Assembly (NCBI GenBank): GCA_016202745.1
Contig: JACQOB010000020.1
Span: 1 to 6,832, forward strand
DNA from: Candidatus Aenigmatarchaeota archaeon
Lineage (GTDB): Archaea; Aenigmatarchaeota; Aenigmatarchaeia; QMZP01
Direction of reading: 5' to 3'
Length of the DNA stretch: 6,832 nucleotides
Below are positions 1 through 3,913 of the stretch, piece by piece. Below the pieces are notes generated by a model, which had not been told where the DNA came from, did not search any database, and saw nothing but the letters and a program-made list of their open reading frames with translations. Numbering within the stretch: position 1 is the stretch's first letter; every line of letters begins with the position of its first letter. The translations under genes and the position numbers were made by a program.

Positions 1-13
1 ACCCAGAATGTTC

Positions 14-24
14 AAATACTTAAG
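14..24 (+). promoter_or_regulatory. TATA-like promoter box for the 58-aa gene and NUDIX operon
   Basis: The AT-rich AAATACTTAAG stretch is centred about 24-25 nt before the ATG at 42. Archaeal TATA boxes lie about 25-30 nt before the transcription start, so this implies a leaderless or nearly leaderless mRNA. The assignment is by position and composition only. Confidence 0.5.
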
Positions 25-41
25 AGATTAGCTATAAGACT

Positions 42-218
42 ATGGTAACCATAAAATTTTCCATAATAAAACCTGGTGCCGTCGTCGTAAATACAGCCCC
101 CATGGAAACTGTAGATTTGGGTGCCCTGGAAAAAAGACTGAAGAAAGGCGATATTACTTTCATTCTGGACCATATTGTGAATTTCTTCAAAGGAACACCC
201 ATAAATGTCGTTAACTAA
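42..218 (+). CDS. Hypothetical 58-aa protein upstream of the NUDIX gene
   Basis: This small reading frame starts at ATG 42 and ends with TAA 216-218. The product begins MVTIKFSIIKPGAVVV and ends INVVN. I do not recognise the family. A hydrophobic, beta-like N-terminal half (VTIKFSII, AVVVN) is followed by a charged helix-like stretch (LGALEKRLKKGD) and an ILDHIVNFF segment. There is no signal peptide, cysteine or convincing transmembrane helix. Support for a real gene is a TATA-like box about 25 nt before the ATG, and a stop codon 14 nt before the NUDIX start, with that next gene carrying its own ribosome-binding-like sequence. Together these fit a two-gene operon. Codon use is less biased to AGG than in the neighbours (AGA is used). 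It could still be a non-coding leader. Confidence 0.6.
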   Translation: MVTIKFSIIKPGAVVVNTAPMETVDLGALEKRLKKGDITFILDHIVNFFKGTPINVVN

Positions 219-220
219 AA

Positions 221-232
221 GCAGGGATTATC
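221..232 (+). promoter_or_regulatory. Ribosome-binding-like sequence of the NUDIX gene
   Basis: AGGG sits 6 nt before ATG 233, within AGGGATTATC. This resembles the archaeal Shine-Dalgarno GGAGGTGATC with changes. The identical 13-mer AGGGATTATCATG precedes and includes the start of the gene at 2274. Confidence 0.5.
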
Positions 233-649
233 ATGGATAACTTCAGGCTTGCCGTGAAAGCGTTCATAGTGAAGGATGGGAAGCTGCTTCTAATAAGGAG
301 AAGGTGGGACGATGTTCACAAGCCGGACAAGTGGGACATACCTGGAGGAAGGCTTGAGCCAGGGGAAGACCCATTTGAAGGCCTTAAAAGGGAGGTGAAA
401 GAGGAGATAAACATGGATGGCCTGGAGACGCTCATGCCCATTGAAATCAAGCATTTCACAAGGGATGACGGCCAGAAGATCACAATGATAATCTTCCTTT
501 GCAGGATAAGTCCGGGCAAGATAGGCCTCTCAAAAGAGCACAGGGAATACAGATGGGTTGACTTGCACAATCCTGACGGCATCATACCTGGCTTTTTCAT
601 GCCGGCCGTTGAGAAGTACCTGAAATACGGGCTGGATAAGATCAGCTAG
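233..649 (+). CDS. NUDIX hydrolase
   Basis: The product is a 138-aa cytoplasmic enzyme of the NUDIX superfamily, which hydrolyses nucleoside diphosphates linked to another moiety (for example oxidised NTPs, ADP-ribose or nucleotide sugars) using divalent metal. The NUDIX box lies at residues 39-61: G39, five residues, E45, seven residues, then R53-E54-V-K-E57-E58. The usual Gly two positions after the EE pair is Asn (N60), a tolerated variation. The metal-binding glutamates E54, E57 and E58 are intact. The preceding strand-loop (KWDIPGG, residues 33-39) is typical, and the C-terminal EYRWVDL matches the common '(Y/F)-W-(V/L)' strand of MutT-like proteins. The length matches a single-domain NUDIX enzyme. 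The substrate cannot be read from sequence. ATG 233 follows an AGGG Shine-Dalgarno-like sequence. The TAG stop is 2 bp from the stop of the convergent cupredoxin gene. Confidence 0.93.
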   Translation: MDNFRLAVKAFIVKDGKLLLIRRRWDDVHKPDKWDIPGGRLEPGEDPFEGLKREVKEEINMDGLETLMPIEIKHFTRDDGQKITMIIFLCRISPGKIGLSKEHREYRWVDLHNPDGIIPGFFMPAVEKYLKYGLDKIS

Positions 650-651
650 GC

Positions 652-1086
652 CTACTTAACAACAAGCGTCGCCCTGATGTCCGGATGCCCGCGGCCGAAT
701 GGCCCGTCCCAGCAGGTCTTGCAATACATGCTGAATGTGCCCGCCTTGTCCGCGACGAATTCTATGGCCTTGGCTTCCGTTGAGGACGTCACGGCCTCGT
801 TTATGCCGTATTCGTCTATCGTTATGCCGTGGTTGTGGGATTCAGTCCCTGCGGCTACTTTCGCAAGGAATCTTACAGTATCGCCCCGGTTGGCCTCAAA
901 AGACGCGGGGCTGTAGCTCGTGTGGCCAATTGTCACGCTGAATGTCTTGGCGCCAGGTGTCACAGGCTCGCCGCTGCCGCCGCCACCCCCGCCGCCGCCG
1001 GCAGGTGGAGCTTGGCTCCCGCCAGTGCAACCGCTTACAACAAGGACAGCCAAGAGTGCAAAAAGGGGCAGATATGCAAACCTCAT
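652..1086 (-). CDS. Cupredoxin-like secreted lipoprotein
   Basis: The 144-aa product has an N-terminal hydrophobic signal (residues 4-18) ending in a lipobox, V17-S-G-C20, so it is probably lipid-anchored outside the cytoplasm. A linker follows with eight consecutive glycines (30-37), and then a single cupredoxin domain (about 47-144). Recognisable elements are the beta strand FSVTIGHTSYSP, the RGDTVRF turn, H86 in NHGITIDEYGI, and a C-terminal copper loop with C122, C125 and H134 (CKTC, then GRGHPDIR). The arrangement resembles the CuA/COX2-type cupredoxins, where the loop is normally C-x3-C-x3-H-x2-M. Here it is C-x2-C-x8-H-x2-I, so the site is altered (see findings). The likely role is electron transfer or copper binding at the cell surface. 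The start fits a TATA-like box about 27 nt upstream. The gene is divergent from the phosphatase-like gene. Copper binding is inferred. Confidence 0.87.
   Translation of the reverse strand: MRFAYLPLFALLAVLVVSGCTGGSQAPPAGGGGGGGGSGEPVTPGAKTFSVTIGHTSYSPASFEANRGDTVRFLAKVAAGTESHNHGITIDEYGINEAVTSSTEAKAIEFVADKAGTFSMYCKTCWDGPFGRGHPDIRATLVVK
976..999 (-). repeat. Gly-tract trinucleotide repeat in the cupredoxin linker
   Basis: Eight consecutive glycine codons lie at residues 30-37. On the minus strand six are GGC and two (GGG, GGT) interrupt the run. The tract forms the flexible linker between lipid anchor and copper domain. Near-perfect GCC/GGC repeats can change length in steps of three without breaking the frame. 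Confidence 0.8.
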
Positions 1087-1087
1087 A

Positions 1088-1099
1088 ATTATTAAATAT
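1088..1099 (+). promoter_or_regulatory. TATA-like box for the phosphatase-like gene
   Basis: ATTATTAAATAT is centred about 30 nt before ATG 1125, consistent with a leaderless transcript. It lies directly next to the start codon of the divergent cupredoxin gene. Confidence 0.5.
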
Positions 1100-1105
1100 G
1101 TTGCA

Positions 1106-1119
1106 TGCTTATAAATAAA
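1106..1119 (-). promoter_or_regulatory. TATA-like box for the cupredoxin gene
   Basis: On the minus strand the box reads TTTATTTATAAGC. It is centred about 27 nt before the cupredoxin ATG (1086), close to the archaeal TATA consensus TTTATA. It is only about 12 nt from ATG 1125, too near to serve the plus-strand gene as a leaderless promoter. Confidence 0.6.
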
Positions 1120-1124
1120 GCCAT

Positions 1125-1454
1125 ATGAAAAGGAAAAGGCTGCTGTTCATATGCACCGCAAACCTCCAGAGGAGTCCCACGGCCGAAGGCCTTTTCAAGG
1201 GTTCCAGCCGCTATGAAGCCAGGTCAGCCGGAATACACCCGCTGGCGGCAAGGAGGGTTGACCAGCGGCTGGTAGACTGGGCTGACGTGATTTTTGTATT
1301 TTCCAATGGGCATGCGGAACACCTTAAGAAGCGTTTTGACATGGTAGGAAAGCCGGTATACAATCTTGACGTGGCTGACACGTATGAAAAGGATGACCCC
1401 CGGCTGGTTCAGCTGCTGAAGAGGAAGCTTTCAAGGTTTATTGAATTGCGATAG
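1125..1454 (+). CDS. Low-molecular-weight protein-tyrosine-phosphatase-like protein (COG4551-like)
   Basis: The 109-aa cytoplasmic protein opens with the phosphatase P-loop. After a hydrophobic strand (LLFIC) comes C10-x5-R16-S17 in CTANLQRSPTAE, which holds the nucleophilic Cys and phosphate-binding Arg of LMW-PTPase-fold enzymes. Further family features are RSAGIHP (33-39), DWADVIFVF (51-59) and a late acidic loop, LDVADTYEKDDP (81-92). Asp 82 or 85 in that loop is the candidate general acid. The overall pattern and short length fit the predicted tyrosine phosphatases of COG4551 rather than classical 150-aa LMW-PTPases or arsenate reductases. Substrate is unknown. The start ATG 1125 fits the TATA-like box about 30 nt upstream. 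The gene is divergent from the cupredoxin and convergent with vapC, with a 33-bp gap holding no obvious T-rich terminator. Confidence 0.85.
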   Translation: MKRKRLLFICTANLQRSPTAEGLFKGSSRYEARSAGIHPLAARRVDQRLVDWADVIFVFSNGHAEHLKKRFDMVGKPVYNLDVADTYEKDDPRLVQLLKRKLSRFIELR

Positions 1455-1487
1455 AAGCCGGATTCATGGAGCAAGGAATGCAACCCA

Positions 1488-1892
1488 TCAGATAAATTCA
1501 ACATATCCCCTGCCCTTTTTCCTTATTTCCTCATCAAATGTGAACAGCTTGGCTGCGTTCTCCCTTGCCGCATTGACTATGACGGCATCCGCACCCCTGA
1601 GGCCTGTTGAAATTGCAAGGTCCCCGGAAGCGTATGCGTCCTGTGCTTTTAGCTGGACCACCTCAATGAAGCCCTTTTCAATCAGGCCAGCGACCTTGTC
1701 CTTCACAGCTTTTGCTATCCCTTCCCCCGCGTTCCTCCTTATTGCGCCGCAAAGCTCGGCAAAAGACAGCGCAGAAATAACCCCCTGGGTTTCCCCCTCC
1801 AGAATGCTCTCAAGCACAGCCCTTGCTTTGTTGTAATGGGCATCGTTCAGAAAAAACGCTACAAGGCAGGAGGTATCAAGCAATACCTTCAT
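1488..1892 (-). CDS. vapC: VapC-type PIN-domain toxin ribonuclease
   Basis: The 134-aa product is a single PIN domain. VapC toxins are Mg2+-dependent RNases that cleave tRNA or rRNA and are held inactive by the paired antitoxin. The four acidic active-site residues are present: D6 (LLDTSCLVAFF), E46 (ALSFAEL), D102 (GLRGADAVIV) and D120 (LFTFDEEI). The length is typical for VapC. The start is ATG 1892, which overlaps the antitoxin stop codon as ATGA (4 bp), a classic toxin-antitoxin translational coupling. An alternative upstream in-frame start at 1940 would add 16 residues inside the antitoxin gene and is unlikely. The gene is expected to be cotranscribed with vapB from the promoter near 2162. 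It is convergent with the phosphatase-like gene. Confidence 0.95.
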   Translation of the reverse strand: MKVLLDTSCLVAFFLNDAHYNKARAVLESILEGETQGVISALSFAELCGAIRRNAGEGIAKAVKDKVAGLIEKGFIEVVQLKAQDAYASGDLAISTGLRGADAVIVNAARENAAKLFTFDEEIRKKGRGYVEFI

Positions 1893-2137
1893 TTCCGCTC
1901 TCTCCTCACTGCCTCCGCAGGCGTCAGCCCCTTGGGCCATTTTTCAGACAGCCTTTTTGCGATTTCACCTATCCCGTCCATCATTTTCCTTGCCTCCACA
2001 GGCTTTATCAGTATCCCTCCTTGTGCCAGCCTTTCTTCCACCAGCATGCCCTCCCTAAGGCCGATCTTATCCCTAAGCATCTTCTTAAGCACCACCTGGC
2101 CCTTGGGCCCTATCCTACTTACCGCATTATTAGTCAT
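1889..2137 (-). CDS. vapB: AbrB/SpoVT-fold VapB antitoxin
   Basis: The 82-aa product is the first gene of the vapBC operon. Residues 7-47 (SRIGPKGQVVLKKMLRDKIG, then LREGM and GGILIKPV) are the swapped-hairpin AbrB/MazE DNA-binding domain, with the usual 'G-x-K-G-Q-V-x-(I/L)-P-K-x-(I/L)-R' signature, here with VVLKKMLR. The C-terminal region (about 48-82), rich in charged residues with WPKGLTPAEAVRRERK, is the expected toxin-binding tail that occupies the PIN active site. VapB proteins bind their own promoter, usually with VapC, to repress the operon. A large dyad centred at 2153 overlaps this start codon and promoter. The start ATG 2137 is about 25 nt after a TATA-like box. Confidence 0.92.
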   Translation of the reverse strand: MTNNAVSRIGPKGQVVLKKMLRDKIGLREGMLVEERLAQGGILIKPVEARKMMDGIGEIAKRLSEKWPKGLTPAEAVRRERK

Positions 2138-2170
2138 ACTTATTATATGGTATTACCTATATTTAAGTAT
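2136..2170 (-). promoter_or_regulatory. Dyad operator candidate over the vapBC promoter and start
   Basis: The dyad is centred on base 2153. Seven-base arms ATACTTA (2136-2142) and TAAGTAT (2164-2170) are perfectly complementary, and an inner core GGTA-T-TACC (2149-2157) shares the same centre. Only the six AT positions on each side between arm and core fail to pair. The element covers the TATA-like box and the vapB ATG, the expected place for VapB(C) autorepression. The octamer GTATTACC also occurs as a direct repeat at 2150-2157 and 2167-2174. Confidence 0.65.
2158..2166 (-). promoter_or_regulatory. TATA-like box of the vapBC operon
   Basis: On the minus strand the box reads TTAAATATA. It is centred about 25 nt before the vapB ATG at 2137, implying a leaderless transcript. 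It sits inside the dyad, so an operator-bound protein would block it. Confidence 0.55.
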
Positions 2171-2230
2171 TACCAAAGGCCTATGGGTTGATAGCCGGCA
2201 GGTTCTTGCGCTTAATGCGGCACGCATCCC

Positions 2231-2240
2231 CTTAAAAAAC
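2231..2240 (+). promoter_or_regulatory. TATA-like box for the 102-aa gene
   Basis: CTTAAAAAAC is centred about 38 nt before ATG 2274. That places transcription start near 2262, leaving a short leader containing the GGGAGGG ribosome-binding site. Confidence 0.4.
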
Positions 2241-2260
2241 TTACTGCCAAATACCCTATC

Positions 2261-2267
2261 GGGAGGG
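2261..2267 (+). promoter_or_regulatory. Shine-Dalgarno sequence fixing the start at 2274
   Basis: GGGAGGG lies 6 nt before ATG 2274 and matches the purine-rich core of the archaeal anti-SD complement. It supports this start over in-frame codons further upstream, which run antisense through vapBC. Confidence 0.65.
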
Positions 2268-2273
2268 ATTATC

Positions 2274-2582
2274 ATGCCACTGGACGCGGATACGAAGCCA
2301 AAAAGGCCCAGGAACATAAACGGCTTTCACATGTACACGGAGGAGACCGCCAGCAATGATATAAGCGGCTCTAACCTCATCGACAGCATAACGGTATCTG
2401 TATACTCAGGCCTTTTCACCTTCTGGTTCGGGTCGCTGGAGGACAAGGCCTACAGGCGCCTCAGCAGGGAGGCAAGGAAGAAACATGCTGATTTCGCTGT
2501 GCTCAAATCGGTCTATGAGGGCGGGCTCGGCTCGAAGAGCGTGGTATCCATAGAGGCTGACCTTTACAGGAAGAAGGGCTGA
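2274..2582 (+). CDS. Hypothetical 102-aa soluble protein
   Basis: I do not recognise this protein. It starts MPLDADTKPKRPRNINGFHM. It has a basic, proline-containing N-terminus (8-13), a central hydrophobic/aromatic patch (VSVYSGLFTFWFGSLED, about 41-57), a strongly basic helix-like segment (RRLSREARKKHADFAVLKSV, 61-80) and a charged C-terminus ending YRKKG. There is no signal peptide, transmembrane helix or cysteine. Start choice rests on the strong GGGAGGG sequence at good spacing. The same frame is open far upstream (from 1836), but that part is antisense to vapBC and is not believed coding. It is the first of three co-directional genes ending with the Cas4-like nuclease. The basic helix could contact nucleic acid, but this is speculation. 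Confidence 0.75.
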   Translation: MPLDADTKPKRPRNINGFHMYTEETASNDISGSNLIDSITVSVYSGLFTFWFGSLEDKAYRRLSREARKKHADFAVLKSVYEGGLGSKSVVSIEADLYRKKG

Positions 2583-2635
2583 GGCATATGTTTGCCTGCA
2601 TCTCCGGGCAATTCCGGCAGAATTTGGGGGAAACA

Positions 2636-2648
2636 TTTATATATTATA
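2636..2648 (+). promoter_or_regulatory. TATA-like box for the 98-aa gene
   Basis: TTTATATATTATA has a core TTTATATA close to the archaeal consensus. It is centred about 26 nt before GTG 2666, supporting a separate promoter for this gene and a leaderless GTG start. Confidence 0.6.
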
Positions 2649-2665
2649 CGCCCATAAAATAGCAG

Positions 2666-2962
2666 GTGATTCTGGTGGCGTGCGAGTTCGAGAGCCTGAA
2701 GGCGCGATACCTCCAGCGCCAGCGCAACCCCCCTAGTTTGGCAGGCATGGGGATGCAGTTGGACAGGAGACTGCACAGATACGCTGGGTTTGCAGATGGC
2801 GACAATGTGTACCTGACGCCAAGGGGGATCGAGGTGTTGGGCAACGGTTCCGTTTCAGCGATAGAACCGGAGGAATACCTGGACAGGATAAAGGAATCGA
2901 CGCCGCCGGAGGAGAGGCAGCTTGTTCTGAGGCTGCTGAGAGACCAGGTAGGATGGGTGTGA
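2666..2962 (+). CDS. Hypothetical 98-aa protein, possible partial winged-helix
   Basis: I do not recognise the family with certainty. The central part, with LDRRLHRYAGFADG (32-45) followed by NVYLTPRGIEVL (47-58), resembles the recognition-helix/wing end of winged-helix regulators, where a '(Y/V)-x-L-T-x-x-G' strand precedes the last helix. The N-terminal section (ACEFESLKARYLQRQRNPP) and acidic C-terminal helices (EPEEYLDRIKE, PPEERQLVLRLLRDQ) have no assigned role. The start is uncertain. GTG 2666 fits a leaderless transcript from the TATA-like box at 2636-2648, while GTG 2675 would follow a GGTGAT Shine-Dalgarno-like sequence with only 4 nt spacing. The gene is co-directional with the 102-aa gene (83 bp upstream) and the nuclease (114 bp downstream). 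There are no signal or membrane segments. Confidence 0.65.
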   Translation: MILVACEFESLKARYLQRQRNPPSLAGMGMQLDRRLHRYAGFADGDNVYLTPRGIEVLGNGSVSAIEPEEYLDRIKESTPPEERQLVLRLLRDQVGWV

Positions 2963-2970
2963 TGTAAAAT

Positions 2971-3035
2971 CCGGCTTTAACCAATTGCATCAAGCCGGCA
3001 GTCAATAGGGACCTACCGGCCCTTGCGGACTGCCG
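2971..3035. repeat. Two overlapping, mutually exclusive hairpins upstream of the nuclease gene
   Basis: Stem 1 pairs CCGGCTT (2971-2977) with AAGCCGG (2992-2998). Stem 2 pairs CGGCAGTC (2996-3003) with GACTGCCG (3028-3035). They share bases 2996-2998 and cannot form together. Stem 1 may end the 98-aa gene transcript. Both lie upstream of the TATA-like box at 3048, so they are not in a leaderless nuclease mRNA. Confidence 0.55.
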
Positions 3036-3047
3036 CTATCCACAGGG

Positions 3048-3055
3048 TTATAAAT
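3048..3055 (+). promoter_or_regulatory. TATA-like box for the Cas4-like nuclease gene
   Basis: TTATAAAT is centred about 25-26 nt before ATG 3077. This box favours ATG 3077 as the start over a TTG at 3023, which lies upstream of the box itself. Confidence 0.6.
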
Positions 3056-3076
3056 AGTGGAAAGAACCGTATCTGT

Positions 3077-3787
3077 ATGAATATGATAAACGTCAGCATA
3101 TCGCACTTCTCTTCTGCAATGGGCTACTGCCAGTTCACTGCGGTCAACAGGTACCACCTCAGGCTGAAGCCAAGGCTCATGCCGCACACCCTTGCAGGCA
3201 GGGCCCTTCACGAAAGGCTCGAGGCTGAGGACAAGCTCATACCGCGGGAGGAGGCCACCAAGGAGCAGCTTGCCGACCCCTTTTTCGACCTGGACTTCAC
3301 AAGGGAGGGCGTCACGGTCTCCTTTGACAGGATTAACGGCAACCACTTCAGGTACCTGGGCAGGACGGACAAGGTTATCAGGCACCAGGGCGTTATCTAC
3401 ATAATCGATGACAAGGTCACAAGCAAGCCGGCCTCCGGTCTGTACCATGACAGGCTGCTGCAGCTTGCGGCCTATTGCGAGGCATTCATCAGGAGCTATT
3501 CCCGCATGATAGCGTTCAATAAAGTGGTTTTCAATGTCGTGCACAGGAGGCCTGATGGCGGTGTCATACAGGAGAACAAGGTTGACTACACCCCTGAAGT
3601 GAACGCGATCCTGGTGCGGGACCTTAACACATTTGAAGGCATAATCAACAAGACCACCCAGCCCGACCACCACAACAACCCAAAGAAATGCGCGCCCTGC
3701 GGCTTCTTTGACCAGTGCAAATGGCGCATCGAGAGCCCGCCCCTCCCCCCAGGCGTCGCGGTGATGAATAATAGCAATAGCAGTTAA
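3077..3787 (+). CDS. Cas4/RecB-like PD-(D/E)XK nuclease with Fe-S-type cysteines
   Basis: The 236-aa protein belongs to the Cas4/Dna2/AddB-type PD-(D/E)XK exonuclease group. Nuclease motifs in order are H45 in GRALHERLE, D98 in YLGRTDKV, the D-x-K centre D111-D112-K113 in YIIDDKVTSK, and Q129 with Y133 in RLLQLAAYCEA. One cysteine near the N-terminus (C18 in GYCQF) and three at the C-terminus (C205, C208, C214 in CAPCGFFDQC) match the one-plus-three layout that holds a 4Fe-4S cluster in Cas4 and AddB. The length is near Cas4 size. The fold acts on DNA ends. No cas1, cas2 or CRISPR array is present, so this is a stand-alone member, perhaps in repair or an accessory system. The C-terminus NNSNSS is a polar tail. 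ATG 3083 is an alternative start. Confidence 0.9.
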   Translation: MNMINVSISHFSSAMGYCQFTAVNRYHLRLKPRLMPHTLAGRALHERLEAEDKLIPREEATKEQLADPFFDLDFTREGVTVSFDRINGNHFRYLGRTDKVIRHQGVIYIIDDKVTSKPASGLYHDRLLQLAAYCEAFIRSYSRMIAFNKVVFNVVHRRPDGGVIQENKVDYTPEVNAILVRDLNTFEGIINKTTQPDHHNNPKKCAPCGFFDQCKWRIESPPLPPGVAVMNNSNSS

Positions 3788-3805
3788 CCGCGTGAATTGG
3801 CTATC

Positions 3806-3900
3806 AGTTCAAGTTCTTTGACTCGACAGACTCCCGATTCGCTAAAGCGAATGGGCCCATTGCCGAAGGCAATCGGGTTCTGAGAAAGCCGGCAGCTTCT
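3806..3900. repeat. Four consecutive bulged hairpins (REPIN-like or structured RNA)
   Basis: In the gap between convergent genes four stem-loops follow each other. H1: AGTTCAA (3806-3812) with TTGACT (3818-3823). H2: CCC-G-ATTCGC (3833-3842), loop TAAA, GCGAATGGG (3847-3855). H3: CCCATTGCC (3856-3864), loop GAA, GGCAAT-C-GGG (3868-3877). H4: AGAAAGC (3883-3889) with GCTTCT (3895-3900). Each stem has one bulged base. H2 and H3 are inverted copies sharing the arms CCCGATT and AATGGG. A competing outer fold pairs CAGA..CCCGATT (3827-3839) with AATCGGG..TCTG (3871-3882). It may act as a bidirectional transcript end, a dispersed palindrome or an RNA; there is no T-run. Confidence 0.7.
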
Positions 3901-3913
3901 GTAAGAAAGTTGG

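Noticed and set aside
1893..1940. Upstream vapC start adding 16 residues
   Set aside because: It lies inside vapB, and the PIN domain begins exactly at the ATG (1892) that overlaps the vapB stop as ATGA.
1836..2273. Upstream in-frame extension of the 102-aa gene to give a 248-aa protein
   Set aside because: This part is antisense to most of vapB and its promoter. The strong GGGAGGG sequence and promoter-like box mark 2274 as the start.
3002..3673. 223-aa minus-strand open frame
   Set aside because: It mirrors the nuclease gene, which has clear catalytic motifs. The antisense product shows no recognisable domain or promoter at a suitable distance.
3761..3882. C/D-box-like guide RNA (GTGATGA at 3761 and CTGA at 3880)
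   Set aside because: The boxes are about 115 nt apart, far longer than archaeal C/D guide RNAs, and no C'/D' pair was seen. The first box is inside the nuclease coding sequence.
3788..3913. tRNA gene in the structured gap
   Set aside because: Several stems exist, but there is no 7-bp acceptor stem with correctly spaced D, anticodon and T arms, and no GGTTCRANNCC T-loop.
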